Shown one piece after another: positions 34,817-45,319 of a stretch of 64,000 nucleotides of DNA. The notes beneath the pieces are model-generated. The model was not told the origin of the DNA and ran no database searches. It was given only the letters and a program-made list of their open reading frames with translations. The stretch is from Vagococcus proximus (lineage in GTDB: Bacteria; Bacillota; Bacilli; Lactobacillales; Vagococcaceae), in assembly GCF_029143285.1 (NCBI RefSeq), contig NZ_JAPDSH010000003.1, positions 1 through 64,000 on the forward strand, given 5' to 3'. Each line of letters starts with the position of its first letter. Within the stretch, counting starts at the first letter, position 1. A program made the translations under genes and the position numbers.

Positions 34817-34852
34817 AAAAAAGCAGCCCACTTTAGAAGTGAGCTGCTTTTT
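34817..34852 (-). terminator. Terminator downstream of tRNA-Lys
   Basis: Minus-strand AAAGCAGCTCACTT / AAGTGGGCTGCTTT (one G-T wobble) and six T. About 100 bases after the tRNA 3' end. Confidence 0.8.
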
Positions 34853-34953
34853 AGTATCTTAATTATAAATTTAAATAAAAAATGAAGCCGCGCCAGACGT
34901 TTTCTAAATGCTTTCGCACCAACATCTGACCGACTTCGTGGGTTTGGCACCCA

Positions 34954-35026
<73 letters not shown>

Positions 35027-35104
35027 GATTACAAGCCTTATTTTAGCACTAACACAGTCACTAGGCAAGGGCTTGCACTCGCTTATTTTATTATTAAGCT
35101 GTGT

Positions 35105-35242
35105 TTATTTAGACTCTGGTTTTTTAATCCCACAATCGCAACCGTCACAATCACAGCTACCGCTTTTATTGACGATTCTGTTATAAATAATGTAACCAGC
35201 TGAACCAAAAATCAACATACTTAAAATAATTGTTGCTATCAT
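35105..35242 (-). CDS. FeoB-associated cysteine-rich membrane protein
   Basis: A 45-residue protein: one membrane helix (IATIILSMLIFGSAGYIIY) and a tail with SCDCDGCDCG. This is the FeoC-like small partner of FeoB in Firmicutes. ATG at 35248 lies too near GGAG; the ATG at 35242 has eight bases of spacing and is chosen. It begins 18 bases after the feoB stop, so it is the third gene of the feoAB operon. The cysteines may bind iron or a cluster (inference). Confidence 0.85.
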   Translation of the reverse strand: MIATIILSMLIFGSAGYIIYNRIVNKSGSCDCDGCDCGIKKPESK

Positions 35243-35260
35243 GTTCATCACTCCATTTCT

Positions 35261-37417
35261 TTACATTAACTCAACACGAGTGGCACGGGGTCGTCTGACA
35301 ACCGCGTAAACCAAGAAAGCTAAACTTATAAGTCCAACTACTGTTCCAAAATCGAAAGACTGTCCTTCAAATAAGACAACCCCTAATTGGTAAATAATAA
35401 GACTGACAATATAGGCTAAGCCACACTGGAATCCAACTGCAATCAACGTCCATTTGACGTTGCCCATCTCACGGTGGATTGCACCAATAGCTGCAAAGCA
35501 TGGGGCACACAGTAGATTAAAAATTAAGAAAGAGTAACCTGATACAGGGGTATACGCTTCTCTAAGGGCTGGCCAAATTTCTTGACCGTATTCAGACACC
35601 TCAGTTGTACTCCCAAATAAAATTCCAAAGGTATTCACGACGTTCTCCTTAGCAACCAGACCTGTCATCGTGGCAACACTACTACGCCAATCGCCCCAAC
35701 CAAGCGGTTTAAATAGATAACTTACCACGCCACCAATACTTGCCAAAATACTTTTATCTTCTGATACAAAATGGAGACTCCAACTAACATTTGACGTCAA
35801 CCAAATTAAGATACTCGATACAAAAATTAAGGTTCCTGCATTTTTTACGAAAGCCTTACTTCGATGGTAGGTTTGTTGTAACACCCCTCTAAAACGTGGC
35901 AAATGATAGGCTGGCAATTCCATAATAAACGGAGCGGCCTCACCTGATAAGGCCTGTGTTTTCTTAAGCATAATACCCGAAAATACAATGGCAGCAATTC
36001 CTACAAAATAAGCGGAGGGGGCGACCCAACTCGCATGTGGAAATAACGCCCCTGCGATTAAAGCTATGACTGGTAGCTTGGCCGAGCAAGGCATAAAGGT
36101 TGTCACTATCACTGTAATTTTTCGGTCTTTTTCATTTTCAATCGTACGACTAGCCATGATCCCTGGTACGCCACATCCAGTCGCAATTAACATTGGAATA
36201 AAAGACTTACCAGATAAACCAAATCGTCTAAACAAACGGTCCATAACAAACGCAATTCGAGACATATAGCCACAATCTTCTAATAATCCCAAACATAAGA
36301 ACAACATAATTAATTGTGGTAAGAAGCCGATAACAGCTCCCACACCGGCAATAATACCATCTAAGATTAACCGTTGCATCCAGTCTGCAACTTGCCCCTT
36401 TTCTAACCATACGGATAAATAATTCGGAACAAACTCTCCAAATAATTTATCGTTTAACCAATCGGTCCCCATAGTTCCTAATGTTTGAATCGATAAATAG
36501 TACACTGCCCACATAATTAACGCGAAAATGGGCAATGCTAAGAAACGATTCGTTACCACACGATCAATTTTATCACTCGCGGTTAAGCTAAAGTCCTTCG
36601 TCTGAATCAAACACAAACTGATCAACTTTGTAATAAAATCATAGCGCTCATTAATAATAATACTTTCACTATCATCACCAAATATTTTTTCCGTGATAGC
36701 AATAATCTCATTAATTTCTTTTTTGATTGCCTCTGGCAACATTAGCTCTTGCTCAATGGCTTCATCTCGTTCGAATAATTTAATACTGTACCATCTTAAA
36801 TTATCGTTAGAAAGGAGTTTACCTTGACTATCTGTCAACGGCTCGCTCATTAACAATTGCTTAATCTCAGATAGGGCTGCTTCTAAACGGTCATCATACA
36901 TTACTGAGCGAAGGTGAAACGGACAATCAACTGTCAACTTTTCAGCTATGGTCATTAACTCTTCGACACCTTCTTTTTTGACCACGCTCATGCCTACAAC
37001 ATCAACACCCAAACCATACGCTAGTTTCTCAATGTTAATTTCTTTCCCTTGCTTCTTGACAACATCCAACATATTTAAACCCAGAACAACGGGAGTTCCC
37101 AAATCCAATAGTTGCAAGGTCAGATACAAATTGCGTTCCAAATTACTGCCATCTACTATATTAATAATGCCTTGTGGCTGTTCATGTAACAAATAATTTC
37201 TTGCGACAACTTCTTCCGGTGTATAAGGTGACAACGAATAAATGCCTGGCAAATCTTGAATAAGAAGGTCTTTATTTTTTCGGTAACTGCCTTCTTTTCG
37301 TTCCACTGTAACCCCTGGCCAATTGCCAACTGACTGACTACTTCCAGTTAAAAGATTAAACAAACTTGTCTTACCACTATTCGGATTACCTACTAATGCT
37401 AATGAATGTTTGGGCAT
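35261..37417 (-). CDS. feoB: Ferrous iron transporter FeoB
   Basis: 718 residues: N-terminal G domain with G1 GNPNSGKTSL, G3 DLPG, G4 NMLD and a helical GDI-like region (about 165-275), then a membrane domain of eight or more helices with the two gate repeats and the conserved PCSAKLPV. Imports Fe2+ with GTP hydrolysis. Preceded by feoA three bases away and followed by the cysteine-rich small protein. Confidence 0.98.
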   Translation of the reverse strand: MPKHSLALVGNPNSGKTSLFNLLTGSSQSVGNWPGVTVERKEGSYRKNKDLLIQDLPGIYSLSPYTPEEVVARNYLLHEQPQGIINIVDGSNLERNLYLTLQLLDLGTPVVLGLNMLDVVKKQGKEINIEKLAYGLGVDVVGMSVVKKEGVEELMTIAEKLTVDCPFHLRSVMYDDRLEAALSEIKQLLMSEPLTDSQGKLLSNDNLRWYSIKLFERDEAIEQELMLPEAIKKEINEIIAITEKIFGDDSESIIINERYDFITKLISLCLIQTKDFSLTASDKIDRVVTNRFLALPIFALIMWAVYYLSIQTLGTMGTDWLNDKLFGEFVPNYLSVWLEKGQVADWMQRLILDGIIAGVGAVIGFLPQLIMLFLCLGLLEDCGYMSRIAFVMDRLFRRFGLSGKSFIPMLIATGCGVPGIMASRTIENEKDRKITVIVTTFMPCSAKLPVIALIAGALFPHASWVAPSAYFVGIAAIVFSGIMLKKTQALSGEAAPFIMELPAYHLPRFRGVLQQTYHRSKAFVKNAGTLIFVSSILIWLTSNVSWSLHFVSEDKSILASIGGVVSYLFKPLGWGDWRSSVATMTGLVAKENVVNTFGILFGSTTEVSEYGQEIWPALREAYTPVSGYSFLIFNLLCAPCFAAIGAIHREMGNVKWTLIAVGFQCGLAYIVSLIIYQLGVVLFEGQSFDFGTVVGLISLAFLVYAVVRRPRATRVELM

Positions 37418-37420
37418 AGT

Positions 37421-37885
37421 TTAGCCTTCCTTTACCATAATTGTCTCTGCTTCTGTTTTTCTTAACGTCAACTCGTATCCTCTGACACTTAATTCTAACG
37501 GGTCACCTAAAGGCGCAACCTTTCGTATGACAATCGGTGTCCCTCGTGTCAATCCCATATCCATCAGACGACGTTTCACTTCTTTTGGGCCGACTATTTT
37601 ATCGACAACCACACTATCCCCTACACTTATTTCTGCTAGCGTTTGCGGAACCAGATGTTGTCTTTCCTCTGATGTAATTCTAATTTGATTGACTACTCTG
37701 TCATCCATTGCGAGACGACTATCTTTTACTTTCACAATATAATCGCCAGATTTTTTCTTTGAAATAACACGGATTGGTGCGCCTACCACTAAACCTAAGT
37801 TAGCAAGATGTCGCTCCGAGCTCCCTGTAAGTAATAAATCACTGACATAATATTTTTGACCAATCACTGCTTCTGTTAATTGCAT
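37421..37885 (-). CDS. feoA: FeoA, two-domain form
   Basis: 154 residues, twice the usual 75-80. It holds two SH3-like FeoA domains: residues about 1-75 (LLTGSSERHLANLGLVVGAPIRV) and 80-154 (VVDKIVGPKEVKRRLMDMGLTRGTPIVI). FeoA binds FeoB and activates it. Start: ATG at 37885, seven bases after GGAGAATGATC; the ATG at 37891 is too near. The operon promoter is Fur-regulated (see next). Confidence 0.93.
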   Translation of the reverse strand: MQLTEAVIGQKYYVSDLLLTGSSERHLANLGLVVGAPIRVISKKKSGDYIVKVKDSRLAMDDRVVNQIRITSEERQHLVPQTLAEISVGDSVVVDKIVGPKEVKRRLMDMGLTRGTPIVIRKVAPLGDPLELSVRGYELTLRKTEAETIMVKEG

Positions 37886-37936
37886 GATCATTCTCCTTTA
37901 TATAGAAAGAAACGATTAATTAGAACTCTTTTTAGT

Positions 37937-37957
37937 AACTGATAATGATTATCAGTT
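37937..37957 (-). promoter_or_regulatory. Fur box of the feo operon
   Basis: A perfect dyad containing CTGATAATGATTATCAG extended two bases each side; matches the Fur consensus GATAATGATTATC. Located about 50 bases before the feoA start and just downstream of the -10, so Fe2+-Fur would block transcription. Confidence 0.85.
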
Positions 37958-37966
37958 GTTAAACTC

Positions 37967-37995
37967 ATCCTACTCTTTTCAGTTGCTAGTGTCAA
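37967..37995 (-). promoter_or_regulatory. feoAB promoter
   Basis: Minus strand: TTGACA, 17 bases, TAGGAT. Confidence 0.7.
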
Positions 37996-38045
37996 TTAGA
38001 GGGTAATTTTGTTCCACTACTAGATGTAGTTCAATTTAGTTGTCT

Positions 38046-38061
38046 ACACTATATCTAGTAT
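38046..38061. promoter_or_regulatory. NrdR-like box, distal
   Basis: ACACTATATCTAGTAT resembles half of the NrdR box (ACACWATATATWGTGT-type) but its right half is imperfect. It is 163 bases upstream of the better box. Confidence 0.4.
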
Positions 38062-38207
38062 TTTTCCTTTCAAAAAATAAACCAATTTTGATTGTTTTTT
38101 TTTTATTTTCCAAGTCGTTTTCTTATGAAAATAGTGTGAAAGCAGATAATATCAAGCTCCATCTTGTCAAGTCCAAATACCAATGGTAGTGGCTCATTAT
38201 TTCACAG

Positions 38208-38223
38208 GCACAATATCTTGTGT
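38208..38223 (+). promoter_or_regulatory. NrdR box upstream of nrdH
   Basis: GCACAATATCTTGTGT fits the NrdR consensus well. It ends eight bases before TTGACT. NrdR represses ribonucleotide reductase genes when dATP is high. Confidence 0.6.
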
Positions 38224-38230
38224 GTTCGTG

Positions 38231-38258
38231 TTGACTTTTACCTTTTAGGGGGTATACT
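38231..38258 (+). promoter_or_regulatory. nrdH promoter
   Basis: TTGACT, 16 bases, TATACT. A partial dyad, TATACTAGGTATA (38253-38265), overlaps the -10 and may be a second NrdR half-site. Confidence 0.7.
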
Positions 38259-38299
38259 AGGTATATAATTAATTCGAACAAATCGGAGGAAATAATACT

Positions 38300-38527
38300 A
38301 TGAATATTACACTATATACTAAAGATAACTGCCCACAATGCAAAATGACAAAACGTTTCTTAAGCGAGAAGAACGTTTCTTATAATGAAGTTAACATCGA
38401 CACTGAACCACAATATATTGATTGGTTAAAAGACAATGGCTACCGTAGTGTTCCTGTTGTAACAGCTAACGAAGATATCTCAATCGTTGGATTCCGTCCA
38501 GACCAATTACGCTCTTTAGCAGTTTAA
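38300..38527 (+). CDS. nrdH: Glutaredoxin-like NrdH
   Basis: 75 residues with CPQC (Cys12/Cys15 region), cis-Pro SVPVV and the terminal GFRPDQLRSL, typical of NrdH redoxins that reduce class Ib ribonucleotide reductase. ATG follows CGGAGGAAATAATACT. First gene of the nrd cluster; nrdI is not in the cluster. Confidence 0.93.
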   Translation: MNITLYTKDNCPQCKMTKRFLSEKNVSYNEVNIDTEPQYIDWLKDNGYRSVPVVTANEDISIVGFRPDQLRSLAV

Positions 38528-38559
38528 TAGCGATACTATATCAAACAAGGTATAGACTG

Positions 38560-38694
38560 ACAAAATCGTTCACTACAGTCAGGTAGCGGGCGATTTTGTT
38601 GCGTTATATGTCAGTTATCCGCTCAATTTCCTATGCTAGATTTTTTATAAAAATCAAACAATTAAGTTGGTTATTATAAAAAATCTAGTATAAT
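38560..38694 (+). promoter_or_regulatory. Hairpins and internal promoter before nrdE
   Basis: ACAAAATCG/CGATTTTGT (38560-38599, 22-base loop, no T-tract), then a perfect 15-base inverted repeat CTAGATTTTTTATAA (38636-38650 and 38674-38688) whose right arm abuts TATAAT (38689-38694); TTGGTT lies 16 bases upstream at 38667-38672. This suggests an nrdEF promoter separate from that of nrdH and possibly controlled by a factor that binds the dyad. Confidence 0.5.
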
Positions 38695-38734
38695 AGATGA
38701 TTGAAGAAAAAATTTAAGAAAGTAGTGATTCAAC

Positions 38735-40897
38735 GTGAGTTTAAAACAATTAACTGATGTTAGCTATTTTGAGCTAAACAATGAGATTAACCGTCCAGTT
38801 GATGGCCAAATTCCTTTACACAAAGATAAAGAGGCTCTAGATGCTTTCTTTAAAGAGAACGTCGAACCTAATACGATGACGTTTAACTCGACTGAAGATA
38901 AAATCAATTATTTAATAGAGCATGACTTTATTGAGGCTGAATTTATTAGTAAGTATTCAATGACTTTTATTGACGAGCTTTATACTTACTTGGCTGAACA
39001 AAACTTTCAGTTCAAGTCATTTATGGCTGCTTACAAATTCTATTCGCAATATGCCCTTAAAAATAATGAAGGGACTCTATATTTAGAACGCTATGAAGAT
39101 CGTGTAGCATTTAATGCGTTGTACTTTGCTGACGGCAATGAACAACTAGCCTTAGACATTGCTGATGAGATGATCCATCAACGTTACCAACCTGCGACAC
39201 CTTCTTTCTTAAATGCCGGCCGTAAACGCCGCGGAGAGCTTGTATCGTGTTTCTTATTACAAGTAACAGATGATATGAACAGCATTGGTCGTTCAATCAA
39301 CAGTGCTTTGCAATTATCACGCATTGGTGGTGGTGTTGGGATTTCGCTTAATAATTTACGTGAAGCTGGTGCCCCTATCAAAGGTTACGAAGGGGCAGCA
39401 AGTGGTGTTGTTCCTGTTATGAAATTATTCGAAGATAGCTTCAGCTACAGTAACCAATTAGGTCAACGTCAAGGTGCTGGTGTGGTTTACTTAAACGTCT
39501 TCCATCCAGATATCGAAATGTTCCTATCAACAAAAAAAGAAAATGCCGATGAAAAAATTCGTGTTAAAACACTCTCACTTGGCTTAAATGTCCCTGATAA
39601 GTTTTACGAATTAGCACGTAACAATGAGGATATGTATCTATTCAGTCCTTATAGTGTTGAAAAAGAATACGGCGTTCCTTTCTCATATATCGATATTACA
39701 AAAGAATACGATAAGTTAGTAGCAAACCCTAATATCCGTAAATCTAAAATTAGAGCACGTGATTTAGAAAATGAAATTAGTAAATTACAACAAGAATCAG
39801 GTTACCCTTATATCATCAATATTGACACAGCAAATCGTGCCAACCCTGTTGATGGTAAAATCATCATGAGTAACCTATGTTCTGAAATCTTACAAATTCA
39901 AGAGCCTTCTGTTATTAATGACACGCAAGACTATGATGTTCTTGGGACTGACATTAGCTGTAACTTAGGGTCTACAAATATTCCAAACTTAATGGCAAGT
40001 ACTGATTTTGGTAAGTCAGTTCGTACAATGACACGTGCTTTAACATACGTTACAGATGCATCAAGCATTGATGTTGTTCCTTCTATTAAGAACGGTAACG
40101 ACTTGAACCATACGATTGGTTTAGGCGCAATGGGCTTACACTCCTACTTCGCTAAAAATCAAATGGAATATGGCTCTCCTGAATCAATCGACTTCACTAA
40201 CATCTATTTCATGTTATTAAACTACTGGACACTTGTGGAAAGTAATGAAATGGCACGTGAACGTCAAGCTACTTTTAATCACTTTGAAAAATCAGATTAT
40301 GCAACTGGGACTTACTTCGATCAATACATTGAAGCTAACCACCAACCACAATTTGATAAAGTTAAAGCTTTGTTCGAAGGCATTTTCATTCCAACTGCTG
40401 AAGACTGGGCTAAATTAAAATCGGCTGTTAAAAAAGATGGCCTGTATCACCAAAACCGTCTTGCTGTGGCACCAAATGGTTCTATCTCTTATATCAACGA
40501 TACAAGCGCAAGTATCCATCCGATTACTCGCTTAATCGAAGAACGTCAAGAGAAGAAAATTGGTAAAATCTACTACCCAGCACCGTATCTAAGCAACGAA
40601 ACGCTACCTTATTACACATCAGCTTATGATATGGATATGCGTAAAGTCATTGATGTTTATGCAACTGCTCAACAACACATCGACCAAGGTATGAGCTTAA
40701 CGTTATTTATGCGTTCTGACATTCCAGAGGGGCTTTACGAGTGGAAAACAGGGACTACAAAACAAACAACACGTGACCTAAATATTTTACGTCATTATGC
40801 GTTCCATAAAGGTGTTAAATCAATTTACTACATCCGTACCTTCACTGATGATGAAGAAGAAATTGGAAGTAACTCATGCGAAAGTTGTGTTATTTAA
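38735..40897 (+). CDS. nrdE: Class Ib ribonucleotide reductase alpha subunit NrdE
   Basis: 720 residues, GTG start after AAGAAAG (weak ribosome site). N-terminal ATP-cone-like region, ten-stranded barrel with the conserved PATPSFLNAG and SCFLLQ active-site cysteine region, NLCSEI, the PNGSISYIND loop and the C-terminal redox pair SCESCVI. Reduces NDPs to dNDPs, with NrdF and NrdH. Followed 15 bases later by nrdF. Confidence 0.97.
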   Translation: MSLKQLTDVSYFELNNEINRPVDGQIPLHKDKEALDAFFKENVEPNTMTFNSTEDKINYLIEHDFIEAEFISKYSMTFIDELYTYLAEQNFQFKSFMAAYKFYSQYALKNNEGTLYLERYEDRVAFNALYFADGNEQLALDIADEMIHQRYQPATPSFLNAGRKRRGELVSCFLLQVTDDMNSIGRSINSALQLSRIGGGVGISLNNLREAGAPIKGYEGAASGVVPVMKLFEDSFSYSNQLGQRQGAGVVYLNVFHPDIEMFLSTKKENADEKIRVKTLSLGLNVPDKFYELARNNEDMYLFSPYSVEKEYGVPFSYIDITKEYDKLVANPNIRKSKIRARDLENEISKLQQESGYPYIINIDTANRANPVDGKIIMSNLCSEILQIQEPSVINDTQDYDVLGTDISCNLGSTNIPNLMASTDFGKSVRTMTRALTYVTDASSIDVVPSIKNGNDLNHTIGLGAMGLHSYFAKNQMEYGSPESIDFTNIYFMLLNYWTLVESNEMARERQATFNHFEKSDYATGTYFDQYIEANHQPQFDKVKALFEGIFIPTAEDWAKLKSAVKKDGLYHQNRLAVAPNGSISYINDTSASIHPITRLIEERQEKKIGKIYYPAPYLSNETLPYYTSAYDMDMRKVIDVYATAQQHIDQGMSLTLFMRSDIPEGLYEWKTGTTKQTTRDLNILRHYAFHKGVKSIYYIRTFTDDEEEIGSNSCESCVI

Positions 40898-40912
40898 GAG
40901 AGGACGATTAAA

Positions 40913-41881
40913 ATGAGCCAAACATATTATGAAGCGATAAACTGGAACAGCATTGAAGATATGATTGATAAATCAACATGGGAAAAACTAACGGAGCAAT
41001 TTTGGTTAGACACTCGTATTCCTTTATCAAACGATTTAGATGACTGGCGTGCGCTATCTGAAACAGAAAAACAAATGGTCGGCTACGTTTTTGGTGGTCT
41101 AACACTTTTAGATACCATTCAATCAGAAAGTGCGATTGATGCGATTAGACCTGATGTTAGAACCCCTCACGAAGAGGCTGTTTTAAACAATATCCAATTC
41201 ATGGAATCTGTTCATGCTAAAAGTTACTCATCTATCTTTAGTACACTAAATACAAAAACTGAGATTGATGAAATCTTCGAATGGACAAACACAAATGAAT
41301 TCTTACAAAAGAAAGCAAAAATCATCAACGACATCTACAAAGATGGAACACCTTTACAAAAGAAAGTAGCCAGTGTTTATGCTGAAACTTTCTTGTTCTA
41401 CTCAGGTTTCTTTGCTCCTCTTTATTACTTAGGAAACAACAAGCTTGCTAACGTAGCAGAGATTATTAAGTTAATCATCCGTGATGAATCAGTACATGGA
41501 ACTTACATTGGTTACAAATTCCAATTGGGATTCAATCAGCTGACAGAAGACGAACAAGCTGAAATGGAAGACTGGATGTATAATTTGTTGTATGAATTAT
41601 ATGAAAATGAAGAAGGCTATACTGACTTACTTTACGGTGAGCTTGGCTGGCAAGAAGAAGTGAAAACATTCCTACGTTACAATGCAAATAAAGCGTTGAT
41701 GAACTTAGGGATGAATCCTCTATTCCCAGATACTGCCAATGATGTTAATCCTATCGTTATGAACGGCTTATCAACAGGTACAAGCAATCATGACTTCTTC
41801 TCACAAGTTGGAAATGGTTACCTACTAGGTAGTGTCGAAGCAATGAATGATGACGATTATTTAATCGGAATGAATAAATAA
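40913..41881 (+). CDS. nrdF: Class Ib ribonucleotide reductase beta subunit NrdF
   Basis: 322 residues with the di-metal ligand set: Asp in TLLDTIQSE, Glu and His in QFMESVHAKSYSSIFST, Glu in YAETFLFYSGF and IIRDESVHGTYIG. Mn- or Fe-containing radical protein for NrdE. Good ribosome site (AGAGGACG). Transcription ends in the terminator shared with yjjG. Confidence 0.97.
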   Translation: MSQTYYEAINWNSIEDMIDKSTWEKLTEQFWLDTRIPLSNDLDDWRALSETEKQMVGYVFGGLTLLDTIQSESAIDAIRPDVRTPHEEAVLNNIQFMESVHAKSYSSIFSTLNTKTEIDEIFEWTNTNEFLQKKAKIINDIYKDGTPLQKKVASVYAETFLFYSGFFAPLYYLGNNKLANVAEIIKLIIRDESVHGTYIGYKFQLGFNQLTEDEQAEMEDWMYNLLYELYENEEGYTDLLYGELGWQEEVKTFLRYNANKALMNLGMNPLFPDTANDVNPIVMNGLSTGTSNHDFFSQVGNGYLLGSVEAMNDDDYLIGMNK

Positions 41882-41882
41882 A

Positions 41883-41910
41883 AAAAGCTAACCCGTTTGG
41901 GTTAGCTTTT
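41883..41910. terminator. Bidirectional terminator nrdF / yjjG
   Basis: AAAAGCTAACCC and GGGTTAGCTTTT with a GTTT loop; T-run on both strands. Confidence 0.9.
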
Positions 41911-42588
41911 TTTTAATAGTTCCGGTAATTTAGATAGATCATTAATGACATAATCAGGTTGGCTTTCACCTGTCATCTCGAGGTTTTCAGGATTATACCA
42001 ACACGTTTTGATCCCGTATCTATTGCCACCAACAATATCTGCACTTAATGAATCCCCAATGATAATGGTCTCATCTGGATCAGCTTTAGACATCCGCTCA
42101 AAAGCATAATCAAAAAACTCTCGCATTGGTTTTTGATAGCCCGTATCTTCTGATACAAATACATCTTTAAAATAAGGTCTTAATCCGGACTTATCCAAAC
42201 GATGATATTGTGTAACAGATACCCCATTGGTTACAATATAAAGGTCATACTGCTCACTTAGTACACTAACCGTTTCATAAGCATGTGGTAGTAAAATGGC
42301 TTCTTCTTTTAAATACCCGCGAAATAGCTCATCCATCTCTTTACCATCTCGAACCAATCCACATTTGTCAAAAATATAAGTGAAACGCTCTGATAATACC
42401 CGGTCTTTTTCAATCTCACCTCGTTCAAACTGTTGCCAAAGCTCATGGTTACGTGCTTGGTACGTTTCAAATACATCTGAGGTCATCTCTATACCTTGAT
42501 CATTAAACATCTTTCTTAAGGCATTTTTTTGACCTTTTTTAAAATTTAACAAGGTATCATCAATATCAAATAAAATCGTTTTAATCAT
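41902..42588 (-). CDS. YjjG-family HAD pyrimidine nucleotidase
   Basis: 228 residues. HAD motif I DIDDTLLNF, motif II VTNGV, motif III KPMREFF and motif IV GDSLSADIVGG with helical cap. YjjG dephosphorylates non-canonical pyrimidine nucleotides; it belongs near nucleotide genes (nrdEF upstream on the other strand). Exact substrate unproven. Confidence 0.9.
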   Translation of the reverse strand: MIKTILFDIDDTLLNFKKGQKNALRKMFNDQGIEMTSDVFETYQARNHELWQQFERGEIEKDRVLSERFTYIFDKCGLVRDGKEMDELFRGYLKEEAILLPHAYETVSVLSEQYDLYIVTNGVSVTQYHRLDKSGLRPYFKDVFVSEDTGYQKPMREFFDYAFERMSKADPDETIIIGDSLSADIVGGNRYGIKTCWYNPENLEMTGESQPDYVINDLSKLPELLKKS

Positions 42589-42612
42589 CTAAAATTCCTT
42601 TCCTATATAAGA

Positions 42613-42642
42613 AAAACTTTAAGACCTCAGTCTTAAAGTTTT
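42613..42642 (-). terminator. mecA terminator
   Basis: AAAACTTTAAGAC/GTCTTAAAGTTTT around TGAG, ending in T5. Confidence 0.85.
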
Positions 42643-42643
42643 G

Positions 42644-43354
42644 TTATTTTTTAAAATAATGATTCAATTGTTCTAGTGCACTTTCCACCATGATTTCTTT
42701 TCCATACTCAGCTAAGACTTCTGGTGTCACATTACTTAATGTTCCATATTCCAGCGCAATCGCTAAATCTTCATTCACCTGATTTTCAGTTAGCTCTTCC
42801 ATTGAAAAGGACAATTGTAAAAAGAAAACATCTGGATCACCCGCTAATTGATAAACATTAGAAAGGACATGATTGAAAGATGCAATCTTAGCAAGACTAA
42901 TCAAATCTTCAAAGCTAGCAAATCGAACAACAGCGTCAATAAATGGATTAGCTGTATCAAGTTCAACTTCAACCTCTTGGTCTGAATTCTGCTCTAATGC
43001 ATTATTACCTTTAACTAACACATCTCGCTCTCCCATCTGACTTTTTACAAAGTCCCCAAACGAGTCTTGATTAATCAATTCTGAAAGCTCTGGTAAATCA
43101 TTCTCTTCACCATTCAGTAAATTTTTACTTATGAATAACTCTAAACCATTACGATTTGGTAGCACTTGGAAAGTGACAGCATCCGTTTCTTGGAACTGTT
43201 CATCAATATCAACTTCTTCTAAAATACTGTAAAAGAAACTTTCAATTTGTTTATGATTTCCTAATAGATCAAGAAAGGATATTCCTCGCGCCTCTAAATC
43301 AGCATTTTCAATTAATACACGAATGGTATTTTCATTAATGCGTTCCATTTCCAT
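42644..43354 (-). CDS. mecA: Adaptor protein MecA
   Basis: 236 residues. MEMERINENTIRVLIEN is the family start; acidic linker (about 85-135) and C-terminal ClpC-binding domain (FEDLISLAKIASFNHVLSNVYQLAGDPDVFFL). Hands substrates, such as ComK, to ClpCP. The neighbour spx lies upstream, the usual arrangement. Confidence 0.95.
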   Translation of the reverse strand: MEMERINENTIRVLIENADLEARGISFLDLLGNHKQIESFFYSILEEVDIDEQFQETDAVTFQVLPNRNGLELFISKNLLNGEENDLPELSELINQDSFGDFVKSQMGERDVLVKGNNALEQNSDQEVEVELDTANPFIDAVVRFASFEDLISLAKIASFNHVLSNVYQLAGDPDVFFLQLSFSMEELTENQVNEDLAIALEYGTLSNVTPEVLAEYGKEIMVESALEQLNHYFKK

Positions 43355-43454
43355 TTTTGCTACACCTCTTCTCTATTACTTGGTAACCAAGTAACTATTT
43401 ACTCTATAAAAACATTGTAGCCTAAAACCCTAAAAAGTAAAGGAAAAAGTCTAC

Positions 43455-43478
43455 AAAAAACCCCATCTAATGATGGGG
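43455..43478 (-). terminator. spx terminator
   Basis: CCCCATC/GATGGGG with loop ATTA and six T on the minus strand. Confidence 0.9.
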
Positions 43479-43491
43479 AACAAGTGTCTTT

Positions 43492-43890
43492 CTATAAGCC
43501 AGCCATTAATTGAGCTTGGCGTAACTCTAATGCTCTTACTTCTCTTGGTAAGAAACGACGGATTTCATCTTCATTAAAACCAACTTGAAGACGTTTTTCA
43601 TCGATCATGATTGGTCGACGTAACAAACCAGGATTTTCTTGAACTAGCGTTAACAGTTCTGGCAATGATAAATCGTCTAAGTCCATATCTAATTTACGGA
43701 AAACTTTCGAACGCGTTGAGATGATTTCTTCAGTACCATCTTCTGTCATTCTTAAAATCCCTTTAAGCTCATCGATATTCAATGGCTCAGAAAAGATATT
43801 ACGTTCCGTATAAGGAATTTCTTGGTCAACTAACCAAGCTCTCGCTTTTCGACATGATGTACAACTTGGAGACGTATATAGTGTTAACAT
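43492..43890 (-). CDS. spx: Transcriptional regulator Spx
   Basis: 132 residues. ArsC-like fold with redox switch [32 protein letters not shown] at the end. Binds RNA polymerase alpha CTD to activate thiol stress genes. Start ATG at 43890 (LTLYTSPSC follows), with AAGGAG and eight bases of spacing; GTG/ATG codons at 43899 and 43896 are too close. Confidence 0.96.
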   Translation of the reverse strand: MLTLYTSPSCTSCRKARAWLVDQEIPYTERNIFSEPLNIDELKGILRMTEDGTEEIISTRSKVFRKLDMDLDDLSLPELLTLVQENPGLLRRPIMIDEKRLQVGFNEDEIRRFLPREVRALELRQAQLMAGL

Positions 43891-45223
<1,333 letters not shown>

Positions 45224-45230
45224 TAATCTA

Positions 45231-45258
45231 AACGAGATCGTATGATCTCGTTTTTTTA
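45231..45258 (+). terminator. trpS terminator
   Basis: AACGAGATC/GATCTCGTT around GTAT, then seven T. Confidence 0.92.
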
Positions 45259-45263
45259 TTGCA

Positions 45264-45302
45264 CAAAAAAACTAGCCCAACTTATGAAACAGTTGAGCTA
45301 GT
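45264..45302 (-). terminator. lrgB terminator
   Basis: ACTAGCTCAACT/AGTTGGGCTAGT (wobble) around TGTTTCATAAG-type loop; seven T on the minus strand. Confidence 0.85.
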
Positions 45303-45319
45303 AAACCTGTTACCGACTT

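Noticed and set aside
34714-34950. 78-codon frame downstream of tRNA-Lys
   Set aside because: It crosses the terminator of the tRNA transcript and has no ribosome site or domain; incidental frame.
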